Both the position numbers and the translations under genes were made by a program. Shown here in pieces: positions 45,288 through 56,159 of a DNA stretch of 64,000 bases. Below the pieces are notes generated by a model. The model was not told the DNA's origin and searched no databases. It saw only the letters and a program-made list of their open reading frames with translations. Origin of the DNA: Musa acuminata AAA Group. Taxonomy: Eukaryota; Streptophyta; Magnoliopsida; Zingiberales; Musaceae. Each line of letters begins with the position of its first letter. Position 1 is the stretch's first letter. The stretch is from the NCBI RefSeq assembly GCF_036884655.1, contig NC_088345.1, positions 32,486,001 to 32,550,000 on the forward strand, written 5' to 3'.

Positions 45288-46049
45288 TACTACTGTTGTT
45301 TAGAGGGATGATGATGAGCTAAAGTAAATGAAGAACAAAACAGAATTTAAGAGCTTCTTAGAGAGTACCTTTGTGAAATCTTCAAGAGAAGGAAGGATTC
45401 TTGATGTTTTGCTCCGAAATAAGAGGTATTTGGAAGGCTTAGAGGAGTGAAATGGGAATGGAGGAGACTTGGAAGAGTAGAGGAGGAAATGGGGGTGAGT
45501 TGGGGTCGGTTCCTCAGCCGGCCCTAGCGTGATTTTAAAGAGCAGAGCTGCTGGCGGTTGCACCTCTGGCTGGAGCGGTGCAACCTCTGGCAACCCGTGA
45601 TAGCTGGAGGTGCAACCGCCAGCTGGAGAGGTGCCACCGCCTGCAGCAGGTGAGCACTTAAGATGATTTGATTAGGGAGCCTTTGCCTTGAGGAGAGTTT
45701 CAGAGCAATTGATGTTTGTTACATGATTTCGTATGAGTTTTTATTTAAGGAAGAAGCTCTTTGTAAGATAGATCTTTTAACGTGCGTACGTATGTTTGTT
45801 TGGTGTCCCTTTTAAGATCATGACATATTTAGTTTCTACAAGAATTAATTCGTAGATGAACAGGTTTTGAAGATCAGGGGGGTATGTGAATTTGGATATG
45901 ATATATTTCTAATTGTATCGTATTTGTGATTTCATAGCTTCCACTTGTTACTTAAGCGTTGCGAGTCCCTTTTTGATTCTTGGTTTATGACCATTGAGAG
46001 TCAAGGAGCAGAACATTATTTCTTGCTCCGGCCTAGACTTTTAATGTTT
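45288..46049 (-). other. gag-ORF2 spacer of D
   Basis: 762 bp without coding potential. Holds the internal repeat block (45553-45642), then in reading direction a TTTAAAAT word (45533-45540) that could serve as a TATA-like box about 250 bp before the ORF2 start. Either a subgenomic promoter or a spliced leader is possible; neither is proven. Confidence 0.5.
45553..45642. repeat. Internal copy of LTR-type GGTTGCACC repeats (D)
   Basis: GGCGGTTGCACC, GAGCGGTGCAACC, GGAGGTGCAACCGCC and GAGAGGTGCCACCGCC in succession; equivalent to 5254-5347 in A. Confidence 0.78.
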
Positions 46050-47630
46050 TTATAGGAACGGATGATCTTTAGGAACCCATTTGCTTTTGGGTGCCTCATA
46101 AATAGATCTACATTTTCTATCATGTTGCATAGAGTTTATCATGGTTCCTTTAGGAACCCAAATCAATTTGTTTGGACTTATTTTCTTGAATGGACAACAA
46201 TGTGTCTTGTGTCCAGATTTGCAACAAAAGTTGCACTTGGTTTGGTGTTGAACGTGTAAGATGGGGCCTTTTACAAAGGTAGTTGGATTTCGGTGAGGAC
46301 TCCTCACAAATCCAATCCCACTTCTTTTGGGAGCATGACCCTTGTTTGTAAGGATCATGTTTAATGACTTGCTACCAACCTCGAATTTCTTCAAGGTGTC
46401 CTTAAGTAGCAAGTTTTCTTTTTGTATAGTTTCTAAATCATGACATTTGATACATGACTTTAAACTATCATGATGTTCGACTTTTAATTTATCAAACTCA
46501 CAAGTAAGATTATCATGTACCTTTTTTAGCAACTTGTATTTTCTATTTATAACTTTGCATTCATCAAATAAATCATGGAAGGCATTTAGTAATTCATCGA
46601 AAGATAAATCAGCATCTAATAAATCCGTTACCTCCTCTTCGATGGCCATAAAGGCGTAATGAGCAACTTGCTCGGTGTTGGACTCCTCTTCCTCAGATGC
46701 GCTCGAATCATCCCATGTTGCTTGGAGCGCCTTCTTCTTTGTTCTTTTCTTGACTTGGGGACAATCACTTTTGTAGTGTCCCGGCTTTTTACATTCGTAG
46801 CAGATTACTTGGTCCTTCTTGGGTTCAAGTTTATTTTTCACATCGTTTTTAAACTTGTTTCTTTTGAAGAATTTCTTAAACTTTCTTGTCAAAAGTGCCA
46901 AGTCATCGTCACAATCCTCATCACTTGAGTTTTCTCTCAAGTGGCATTCAGAAGTTTTAAGTGCCATATCCTTCCTGTTCTTTGGAAGGATGTCTTCTTG
47001 CTCTTCATGAGCTTTGCAGGTCATTTCGTAGGTCATTAATGACCCGATTAGTTCTTCAAGAGGGAAATTTCGTAGATCTTTTGCCTCTTGAATGGCGGTG
47101 ACTTTAGGATCCCAACTCTTAGGAAGGGATCTTAGTATCTTATTAACAAGCTCAAAATCCGAAAAGCTCTTTCCGAGTCCTTTTAGACCGTTGACGACAT
47201 CCGTGAAACGGGTAAACATGTCGCCAATGGTTTCACTCGGTTTCATTCGGAAAAGTTCAAAAGAATGCAGCAACAGATTGATTTTTGACTCTTTCACTCT
47301 ACTTGTGCCCTCGTGGGTCACTTCAAGTGTGTGCCAAATATCAAAAGCAGTTTCGCAAGTTGAAACACGATTAAACTCGTTTTTATCAAGTGCGCAAAAT
47401 AAGGCATTCATAGCCTTTGCATTAAGAGCGAAAGCCTTCTTCTCCAAATCGTTCCAATCGATCATTGGAAGAGAAGATTTTGAAAATCCATTTTCAACAA
47501 GGTTCCACAGTTCAAAATCCATAGAAATAAGAAAGATCCTCATTCGGGTCTTCCAGTAAGTGTAGTCCGTTCCACTGAACATGGGTGGACGTGTAGTTGA
47601 ATGCCCCTCTTGGTTTCCGGCGTATGCCAT
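46050..47630 (-). CDS. gag: Full-length Gag with two CCHC knuckles
   Basis: Intact 526-residue Ty1/copia Sirevirus-type Gag, the particle-forming and RNA-packaging protein. Starts MAYAGNQEGHS shortly after the primer site. N-terminal gag domain ~1-205 (RPPMFSGTDYTYWKTRM, AFDIWHTLEVTHEGTSRVKESK, EELIGSLMTYEM). Acidic 235-244. CCHC knuckle 1 with C277, C280, H285, C290. Acidic/helical segment ~310-420, probably coiled coil. CCHC knuckle 2 with C466, C469, H474, C479. End KLIWVPKGTM...KDHPFL. In autonomous relatives protease would follow the WVPKG region; here a stop ends the frame. All residues expected of a working Gag appear present. Confidence 0.93.
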   Translation of the reverse strand: MAYAGNQEGHSTTRPPMFSGTDYTYWKTRMRIFLISMDFELWNLVENGFSKSSLPMIDWNDLEKKAFALNAKAMNALFCALDKNEFNRVSTCETAFDIWHTLEVTHEGTSRVKESKINLLLHSFELFRMKPSETIGDMFTRFTDVVNGLKGLGKSFSDFELVNKILRSLPKSWDPKVTAIQEAKDLRNFPLEELIGSLMTYEMTCKAHEEQEDILPKNRKDMALKTSECHLRENSSDEDCDDDLALLTRKFKKFFKRNKFKNDVKNKLEPKKDQVICYECKKPGHYKSDCPQVKKRTKKKALQATWDDSSASEEEESNTEQVAHYAFMAIEEEVTDLLDADLSFDELLNAFHDLFDECKVINRKYKLLKKVHDNLTCEFDKLKVEHHDSLKSCIKCHDLETIQKENLLLKDTLKKFEVGSKSLNMILTNKGHAPKRSGIGFVRSPHRNPTTFVKGPILHVQHQTKCNFCCKSGHKTHCCPFKKISPNKLIWVPKGTMINSMQHDRKCRSIYEAPKSKWVPKDHPFL

Positions 47631-47666
47631 CTCTCTTGGGTTTTAATCCTTTAGAGAGTTAACCTT

Positions 47667-47678
47667 GCTCTGATACCA
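47667..47678 (-). other. Primer binding site of D
   Basis: Minus TGGTATCAGAGC, perfect, two bases from the 5' LTR. Confidence 0.88.
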
Positions 47679-47805
47679 ATTGTTAGGATCAAGAGCACTA
47701 AGAGGGGGGGGGTGAATTAGTGCAGCGGAAATCTTATAATAATTTAAAAACCAAAAGCTGCGTTCGTTCAAAAACTATTATGATGCAAAAGCAAATTCTC
47801 AGTTT

Positions 47806-48134
47806 GTATCTAAGTGCAGTTTGCGTCTAAGCGCAGATTGCGTTTAAGCGCAGTTTTGCGTCTAAGCGCAGTTTTGCGTCTAAGCGCAGTTTTGCGTCTA
47901 AACTCAGATTTACGTCTAAATGCAGATTTACGTCTAAACGCAGATTTACGTCTAAACGCAGTTTTACGTCTAAACGCAGTTTTACGTCTAAACACAGTTT
48001 TACGTCTAAACGCAGTTTTACGTCTAAACGCAGATTTACGTCTAAACGCAGTTTTACGTCTAAACGCAGTTTTACGTCTAAACGCAGATTTACGTCTAAA
48101 CGCAGTTTTACGTCTAGACGCAGATTTACGTCCA
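47806..48134. repeat. 18-bp tandem array in D 5' LTR
   Basis: As 40746-41056 with one added unit, in the run of four GCAG-TTTT units near 47960-48030; one of these carries AAACACAG. Confidence 0.93.
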
Positions 48135-48853
48135 AACTTTGAAACTCGTTTGTATACTCGCAGAAGGCAGTATGCAGTTGAAATCAAGACATAAACGTGA
48201 ACTGAAATCTGATGATTGAGCGAGGAAAGCCGATTTGCGTCTCAATGCAGTTTTACGTCTAAATGTTGAAACTCGTTCGTAAAATCGTAGAGGACAGATT
48301 GCAGTTATTAATAGGATTAAAATGTAAGCGTAAACTGCAAAGAAGCTCGTTCGTAAAAGCACGGAAAATAGTTCTGCAGAATCAAACGAAAACGTAAACT
48401 GTAATGTATGAAAATACGAGTTTACGTCTGAATGCAGATTTGGAAGAACAGCACTTAGAACTTGTTCGTGAAAGCGCAGAGAGCAGTAGTGATGAGGGAG
48501 GTTTGCAGTAATGATAAAGTGCTCGAAAATAAACGCAAACCAGAGATTTAGAGTGGTTCGGTCAGCCTTGACCTACTCCACTTTTGGCTTCCTCCACCGA
48601 TGAGGTTGCCGACGTCAACTAGGTGCCTTCCTTCAATGGGCGAAGGCCAAACTTCCCTCTTACAATTTCTCTCCTTTTGACAGGCTTAGGAGACAACCTT
48701 TACAGACCTTTCTCTCCTCACTTTACAATTGAAAACTTGAAGAACAGAAGGAGGAGACTTAAAGGCTTTACAACACTTTTGAGCTCTTAGGATCACAGAA
48801 AAGATCAAGATTTCGGTATAGGTCTGTATATTTTCAGTGCTGAATGGGTGGGG

Positions 48854-48861
48854 TATTTATA
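48854..48861 (-). promoter_or_regulatory. LTR TATA box (D, 5' LTR)
   Basis: Minus TATAAATA in GGCCTATAAATACCCC; would drive the D transcript. Confidence 0.73.
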
Positions 48862-48929
48862 GGCCCCAACCCAATTCAAAATCCGAGCTCAAAACGATCA
48901 AATCGATCAAATCCCATAATTCTGGGATC

Positions 48930-49504
48930 AGGCGGTTGCACCTCTTGACTGGAGAGGTGGCACCGCCTGGCAGAGCTCGAAGACTGAGCTCTGCCGATTG
49001 CTTCTCTCTGCCAGAGCTCGAAGACTGAGCTCGATGGTTGCATCACCTGGCAGAGCTCGAAGACTGAGCTTGGTGATTGCATCACCTGGCAGAGCTCGAA
49101 ACTGAGCTCGGTGGTTGCATCACCTGGCAGAGCTCCAAGCTGAGCTCAGGCTGATCCACCTCTCTGCCAGAGCTCGAAGACTGAGCTCGGTGATTGCATC
49201 ACCTGGCAGAGCTCGAGACTGAGCTCAGGCTGATGCACCTCTCTGCCAGAACTCGAAGACTGAGCTCGGTGGTTGCATCGCCTGGCAGAGCTCGAAACTT
49301 GAGCTATGGCGGTGCAACCTCTTGGCTGGGGCGGTTGCACCTCCCAGTCTCGCAGCCCTGGCGGTTGCACCTCCTGGCTGGGGCGGTTGCACCTCCCAAC
49401 CCCACAGCCCAGGCGGTTGCACCTCCTGGCTGGGGCGGTTGCACCTCCCAACCCCACAGCCCAGGCGGTTGCACCTCCTGGCTGGGGCGGTTGCACCTCC
49501 TGGT
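48930..49504. repeat. Composite minisatellite of D 5' LTR
   Basis: Same unit order as 41852-42425 with few substitutions. Confidence 0.88.
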
Positions 49505-50505
49505 GCAATCAGGGTCCGAATGGTTCACTCCATTCGGCCCACTTTGAATCTTTTTAGGGGCCCAATTGCCCCAAGATTAAGCTAATGGGATCACCTCCCA
49601 TTTTCATGCTTAATCATCATGCTAACTACGATTAACTCTTAAGACAACTTCTGCAGCTTTGCTCCGATGCGTCAATCGCTTCTTCCGGCGAGTTTCCTGC
49701 CAACTTCCGTCGATCAACCGATAACCCTCGGTGATCCTTCTGCGGACATCCGGCATACTCCTGGACTTTGCGACGATCCACTTGGCGAGTTCCGACGAGC
49801 TTCGCTTGGCAAGCTTCTGGACTTCTCGGATCTGTTCTCTCTGAACCTCCGACGACCGTCCGAACTTCCGTCGAACTCTCGAACTCCTAACGTGATCATG
49901 ATCTTGACTCCGGCGCAACTCCTGCTGCTTGTCTTACTCTCATCGTAGTTAATCCTGCACACTTATCTCAACACATAGATTAGATAACAAATGACAATTG
50001 ACTTCATCATCAAAATCCGAGATTCAACATGTTTTACATGTGCAGGATGAACTACGATAGCAAGACATGAAGCAAATTGAAATCCCAGAGTCAAGGACGC
50101 GACATCATTGGGAGTTCGAGAGTTTGTCGGAAGTCTGGACGTTCGTCGGAGATTCTGGCGGAACTAGCCGAGAAGTCACGGAGCTTGCCAAGAAGCTCGT
50201 CGGAACTCACCATGTGGATCATCGCAAGTCCAATAGCTTGTTGGGAGTCCGCCAGAACATTACTAAGAGTTCGTCGGAGGTTCACCGGAAGCTCGTTGGA
50301 AGAATAGACTTACAGACTTAGTTTAGCTTAAAATATGTCTTAGGAATCGTAGTTAGCACATAATTGGGTTGGATTGGGTTTGGATTGGGCCAACCCAATT
50401 ATGGGCTAGCTAGGTCCATGTAAGAACTGTACTATGCCCAATAAGAAGCCCAAACAGTGCCCTAAGAAGACTCACCGTCGTGGTATAGTCTTCGAGATTG
50501 TGTCA

Positions 50506-50670
50506 GGCGGTGGTACCGCCAGTCTGGGCGGTTGTATCGCCTAGCATTGCACCCCAGGCGGTGGTACCGCCAGACTTGGGCGGTGGTACCACCTAGGACA
50601 GTGTTAGTCAAACTAACACTGGGCGGTGGTACCGCCCAGCGGAGGAGGTGGTACCGCCCATGCCCGGGGA
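50506..50670. repeat. LTR minisatellite, GGTGGTACCGCC type (H, 5' LTR)
   Basis: Six or seven copies of GGCGGTGGTACCGCC, the clearest palindromic form in the window; partner array at 62035-62216. Confidence 0.82.
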
Positions 50671-50719
50671 ACCCGGGATGAGATGTTTTTAGGCTCCAAG
50701 TTTGAATCAACTTGAAGCC

Positions 50720-50727
50720 TATAAATA
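50720..50727 (+). promoter_or_regulatory. LTR TATA box (H, 5' LTR)
   Basis: TATAAATA in GAAGCCTATAAATACCCC. Confidence 0.7.
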
Positions 50728-51251
50728 CCCCTCTCATCCCTGGTTAAAGAATGCAAGCATAGAGAGTCTAAAAGCAAAGAAACACTGCAGAAATCACTTG
50801 AGATATCCCTCCTCTAGCCTTAAACTTAGAATTCTGTTTAGAGAGGAGTAAGTGAGTGCTTGTAAGGGTTGTCTCCTAAACCCGATAAAAGGAGAAGAGG
50901 GGTGTAAAAGGTGATTCACTTTCGTCTATTGAAGGAAGGCCTCTAGTGGAGGCCGGTGACCTCATCGGAGGAGGAAGCTGAAAGTGGATGTAGGTCACGT
51001 TGATCGAACCACTCTAAAATCTAGTTTGCATTTACATTTGTGCAATTTATCTTTACTGCAAACCTCTTTAAGTGCTTACTGCCTTCATTACTTTTACGAA
51101 CTCGCTTTCAAGTTAACTTTCTGAAATTGATTTTCAACGTAAATGACTTTTATCGTACGAAGGTTTGTTTAACCGACGTAGTTTTTACCGCTGCACTAAT
51201 TCACACCCCCCCCCCCCCCCCCCCCCTCTTAGTGCTTTTGATCCTAACAAT

Positions 51252-51263
51252 TGGCATCAGAGC
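51252..51263 (+). other. Primer binding site of H (one mismatch)
   Basis: TGGCATCAGAGC, C for T at position 4. Confidence 0.8.
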
Positions 51264-51299
51264 CTCGTTTTTCATATTTGGTTTAACACCCAAATTGAA

Positions 51300-52238
51300 A
51301 TGACTCTTTTTGGTAACCAAGAGGGTCACTCTCTTATTCGTCCTCCCTTTTTCAATGGGACGGACTACACTTATTGGAAAACTCGAATGAGAGTTTTCTT
51401 GCTTTCATTGGATTTGAATTTATGGCATATTATCGAATCCAGTTTTAAAATGTCTTCTCTTCCAATGAAAGATTGGAATTATTTAGAGAAGAAGACATTT
51501 TCTTTAAATGCTAGATCTATGAACGCTCTATTTTGTGCCTTAGACAAAATCGAGTTTAATCGGGTTTCTACTTACGAAACGGCTTTCGATATTTGGTGCA
51601 CCCTTGAAATCACGCATGAAGGAACTAGCAAAGTTAAAGATTCAAAAATTAATTTTTTAATGCATGATTTCGAGCTTTTTCGAATGAAGCCGAGTGAAAC
51701 CGTTATTGACATGTACACCCGTTTTACAGATGTCGTCAATGGTTTAAAAGCTCTTGGTAAATGTTTCTCAAATTCTGAACTTGTTAGTAAAGTTTTATGA
51801 TCACTTTCTAAAGCTTGGGAATCAAATGTAACGGTAATACAATAAATAAAAGATTTAAATATTTTTCCACTTGAAGAACTTATCGGTTCATTGATGACAT
51901 ATGAAATGGTGCACAATGCATATGATGAACAAAATCACCTTCTAAAGAACAGGAAGGATTTGAGACATAGAACATTTGAAGACCACTCAAGTATAAGCTC
52001 AAGTGATGGTAAACAAGAACTACTCACTAAGAAATTTAAAAAATTAATGAAACAAAAATTTAAGAATAAAAAGAATGAACCTACTTGCTTTGAACACAAG
52101 AAAAACACAAAGTGGGATGAATCGAGCTCCTCCGAAAACGAGGAGAAAATCAACAAAGGCGAGGTGGCAAACTACGCCTTAACGTCTTTCGACGTTGAGG
52201 TAATCAAAATACCTTTAATTTACTTCGAAATTACATGA
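51300..52238 (+). pseudogene. gag: Short gag pseudogene of element H
   Basis: 313 codons in one frame from MTLFGNQEGHSLIRPP to IYFEIT, interrupted only by a TGA after LVSKVL (51798-51800) and a TAA about 15 codons later (near 51843). Domains as in C. At the knuckle position it has CFEHKKNTKWDESSSSENEE: the first Cys and part of the second box remain (C to H), joined directly to the acidic segment. Two point changes would account for the interruption, so it decayed less than G's copy. Confidence 0.87.
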
Positions 52239-54363
52239 TGCTTTTCATGATGCATTTTCCTTTTTTTATTTAGTTTAGAATTAATTTTCTTGAAAATTAC
52301 ATGTTTAATAATTTAATAATAAAAATGTAAAAATTAAGAATCATGCTTATTATTCTAGTAATTTTGAAAATAATCATGAAAATTGTATGTTTATGATAAA
52401 TAAATTGATTTTGATTAAAAATACCTTATGAAATCATGCTAAGAAATAATAATGTGTATCATGTTGATTTCCATAATCATTTCTCGATTTTGATTAAATG
52501 AAATCATGTTTGATTTGAAGTAATGCATAATGATGTAATGAAAATATTAAATATTTTGATTCCATGACAATTTTTATGCATAATATTTTAAAGTTATACA
52601 TAATGATTTTTGTGATTTATTGGTCTTGATGGTTTTTATGACAAAATTTATTTTTTGATCCTAAACGTTGATGTATGTTTTTATTTGGCATAAAAGAAAA
52701 GAACATGCATGTATGAAATAAATCACAAGAACTAAAACAACTAAAAAGTGGAAAGGTTCTCTTTGAAAAATTTATTTTTCTGATTTAACGATTTTTTAAA
52801 AAAGGAGATTAACGAATCTATTTATATCATCTTTATGAATCTCTTGAACCATGAAATTAATTTTGATGGTTTGAATTTAATGGGTTTTATCAAAATCACG
52901 ATCTTGATTTCTCGAGATTTATTACATGAAATCTTTTATATGAATCAAGATTTTTTATGATTTCCTAAGAATTCTTTATGTTATTTATTTAAGAGGAGAT
53001 GTGTCAAAATGAATCATGTCTTTTGGTTTTCATATGATCTTATCTTTCATAACATGATTTTCTGTCTTTGTATAACTCGTATTCATTACCCAATTAATTT
53101 CTCTTGATGAGATGAAATGAATGAGATGATATAAAATTATGCATGAAATACTCTTGATATTATTTTGGTGCATGCAAATGTGAAGTTATGATCATAGGAT
53201 GCAATTTGACAAATTAATACCATCATTATATGAAACATTTATGATTTGCAATGATGTATGCAATACTTGTGCTTTTTAATTATGATGTGATGTATTGCAT
53301 ATGATGTATATCATGAATGCTTTAAATGATGAATATTTGATATCATGATCAACATGTTGATAAATGCTTAAAAATTTTAATGCTTGAATATCATGTATGA
53401 TATGCTCATAATGATGACTAATTTATTTGGTATCGTGCATGAAAAATAAAAGGTAAGCTTTTTGAAATTATGCATATTTTAATTTGAATATATAACGATG
53501 CACAAACAATATTGATACATATCTTTATCATAATTTGAATGTATGAAATAAAAGGTCTTCCCTTCTTTTTGACAATGACAAAGGGGGAGCAAAACGTGCT
53601 AGAAAGCAAACTTGCTAGCTTGCTAATCTCAAAAAGGAAGCAAGAAGTGCTATCTTGCAAATCTCAAGAGAAGCAATGTTTGCCAAGTTACACATTTCAA
53701 AAAGAGGCAAAATAGTCCATCTTGCATATCTCAAAAGATGTAAAATTTTGCTAACTTTTTTATGTGTAAAAGTTAATAGCTTGCATACTATAAATTTGCA
53801 TACCAAAAGTACTATCTTGCCTATCTCAAGATGCAAAATATGCTAACTTATACTTTGCAACGGAAGCAAAATTGCTAGCTCAAACATTGCAAATGAAGCA
53901 AAAATTGCTAGCTTGCAACTTGCATATTTCAAGAAGCAAGTGTTGCTTTCTTGAACATCTTTAAATTTGCTAGCTTGTATGAAGTAGAACATGCTATCTT
54001 ACTACCTTGCATATCTACAACTTGATAGCTTGAATGTTCTAAGTATGATGTTATACTCGCTAAATTTTGCTAGCTTCAAATTGCATGATGATAACACTTG
54101 ATATTATATTTTTCATGCAATGAGTTGAATTTATATCTTTCAAACACATGATAGTGGAACTTCTCTTTTCTGTTGATGACAAAGGGGGAGAAGTATGATC
54201 ATGTTATGCATGATGACGTGTTGTAAATATTCATGATGAATATTTGTAATGACTTGAATTCGGCTTGAATTCAAGGTTCTATCAATATGGCATATTGATA
54301 GGGGGAGTTTATTTAAACTCTGGGAGTTAAGGTTAACTCCGTCGTCGATTGGTTGTCATCATC
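52239..54363 (+). other. 3' non-coding region of H
   Basis: AT-rich, no ORF of note. TTGCTAGCTTGCA-type repeats at about 53585-54090, bracketed by polypurine-like tracts at 53578-53588 and 54181-54191. Confidence 0.7.
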
Positions 54364-54376
54364 AAAAAGGGAGAAA
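54364..54376 (+). other. Polypurine tract of H (altered)
   Basis: AAAAAGGGAGAAA: two G fewer and one A more than the consensus, next to the 3' LTR. Confidence 0.78.
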
Positions 54377-54377
54377 T

Positions 54378-54609
54378 TGTTGAATCTCAGATTTTGATGA
54401 TGAAATCAATCAATATGTGTTTATATTTTAATCTGCATTTTGAGTGATGCAGGATGCTTCAATCAGGATGAGACAATTAAAGCAGGAAGAATCAAATTGG
54501 GCCGGACGAACATGTCAGAAGATTGGACGTCAGGCTAGTGGATCGGTCGACGTATCGACAGAAGGCTTCGGGCCGTGGATTCGGGCATTAGGCCAAGAAG
54601 AGTGGAGAT
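54378..54609 (+). repeat. 3' LTR of H, left part
   Basis: TGTTGAATCTCAG... to GTGGAGAT, where element I is inserted. Confidence 0.85.
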
Positions 54610-56102
54610 TGTTGGGAAATCATGGGGGGCGACATCATATGCGCAGCGGAAGAACAAGAAAACAAAAATCCCCGATTCCCAAAAAGATGTTCGTCATCGT
54701 GCGAAGATTGGTGCGCAAAAATCCGCAAAACACAAAACTGCGTATAGAGATTGTGTTACCTAGGGAGATCGTATATCCCTATTTCCTTGCAGATCCTTAG
54801 GAGAGGGTGAAGGAGGTCAAGCGTCCTCCTCTCTAGCGGTGATCCACACAGTAGGGTTGCGACGACGCTCCTCAAAACTCTAGGCCTACTTTGAGGTGGA
54901 GAGGGAGAGGAGAATAGGAAGGGCAAGCAAAGACTCTAGCCTATGAGGCTGTGAATCCCTCATATTTATAGAGATCCCGTGTTAAACCCTAATGGGTCCT
55001 TCCCTAGTGGGTATTGGATCTGCATCCAATAAGACAAGGGCTCCGTCGGATATCTCATATCCGAACCTCTACTCATCGCAATGCCTACCATATGTGTGTG
55101 ACCCTCTAGGCCAAATATCGAGCTGGCCGTGAGTCATACCTGTTAGAACTCCTTCTAACTCATTGAATTATTATCTCTGTAATAATTCACTCGACTCATC
55201 GACTACGGACGTACTAGGCCACTACGCCGTAGTCCCTAGACGATATAGGGGAATCCAATCCATTGGACCTGTCTGTCCTCAGTTACCATGTACCTATAGT
55301 CCCTCATCCATCTAATATCCTAGAGACCGTATATCGAGCATGGTGTTGTCAGACCCATACGGTTTCTACTCGAGTCTCGCTCTAATCGGATTCTCCCGGA
55401 GAACTCTTTCTCTCTCAACCCGAATGACCCTGGCCAGGGATTTGTCTGAGCAAGAACACATGGGATATTCCTCTCATGACGCCGAGAGTGGATGATCCTC
55501 TATCGACACTCAATAGCCCTCGTAAGGTCGACTACCACTCCCAATGACCAGCTGTACTAGATCTGGGACAGCCAAACCTATAAGTCTGGTATCAAAGAGT
55601 GGAGCACTCATACAGGACATCCTTGGTGTCTCAAGTCTAAGGACCAGATACACCACTAGGACTACGGAATCACTGTCTGACAATAAGGCATCATCAACCA
55701 TCCAGCATTCCGTAAGCGGATCAATCAGTGAACTCATTCTCCAATGAGCACCTGTACTGTATCCCTAGTGTCCCTACACGAGCAGCTATGAGACCAGCTG
55801 CATCCATCATATGGACGGGTATACAGCACACCAGTCTATCCGGTTATCACGATGTCCCTCTCGAGTAACCTATGACCGGGATTATTTAGGATATGTGTTT
55901 GAAGGTGAATCGATCTCATTATCGTGATCTCATCATGATCCGATTCCCATTGCACAAATCCAAGGACATCACAATATATATATGCATTTATGCAATAGTT
56001 ATAAAGTGATATACGCCAAAATATAATAAGCGAAAAGATTCTGTATCAAGTCACACGTGTCATCACTCACGTGATTGGCTTGCTGGGCACCTATGACTAG
56101 CA
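54610..56102 (-). repeat. 3' LTR of element I
   Basis: 1493 bp, TGTTGGGAAATCATGG... to ...CTATGACTAGCA. TATA-like TATAAATA on the minus strand at 54963-54970. ORFs in it are incidental. Confidence 0.87.
54963..54970 (-). promoter_or_regulatory. LTR TATA box (I)
   Basis: Minus TATAAATA within CTCTATAAATATGAGG. Confidence 0.6.
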
Positions 56103-56103
56103 A

Positions 56104-56113
56104 TCTTCCACTT
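56104..56113 (-). other. Polypurine tract of I
   Basis: Minus CAAGTGGAAGAT-like tract one base from the 3' LTR. Confidence 0.7.
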
Positions 56114-56159
56114 GACCTAAAGCCAATCACCTATGTGTCTGATCCCCATCAGACCCCTG

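Larger units (their letters stand above)
40621..50029 (-). mobile_element. Element D: intact gag + ORF2 LTR element without pol
   Basis: 9409 bp with LTRs 40621-42951 (3') and 47681-50029 (5'), and a perfect TGTTT duplication (40616-40620, 50030-50034) in H's 5' LTR. Minus-strand order: 5' LTR, primer site, 526-residue Gag (open), 762-bp spacer with LTR-like repeats, 371-residue ORF2 (open), 3' non-coding region, polypurine tract, 3' LTR. No pol trace. LTRs differ by roughly one base per hundred in the parts I compared plus one 18-bp repeat unit, so insertion is recent. Element A is an older copy of the same design. Confidence 0.94.
47681..50029 (-). repeat. 5' LTR of D
   Basis: 2349 bp, 18 bp longer than the 3' copy because of one extra 18-bp unit. 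TATA 48854-48861. Otherwise nearly identical to 40621-42951. Confidence 0.93.
50035..51249 (+). repeat. 5' LTR of H, right part
   Basis: Continues TACATGTGCAGGATGAACTACG and ends GATCCTAACA. Array GGTGGTACCGCC at 50506-50670, TATA 50720-50727, and a 23-nt C-run at 51205-51226. Confidence 0.87.

Noticed and set aside
55510..55747. Opposed 67-75-codon ORFs
   Set aside because: Inside the 3' LTR of element I, overlapping on both strands, no recognisable domain.
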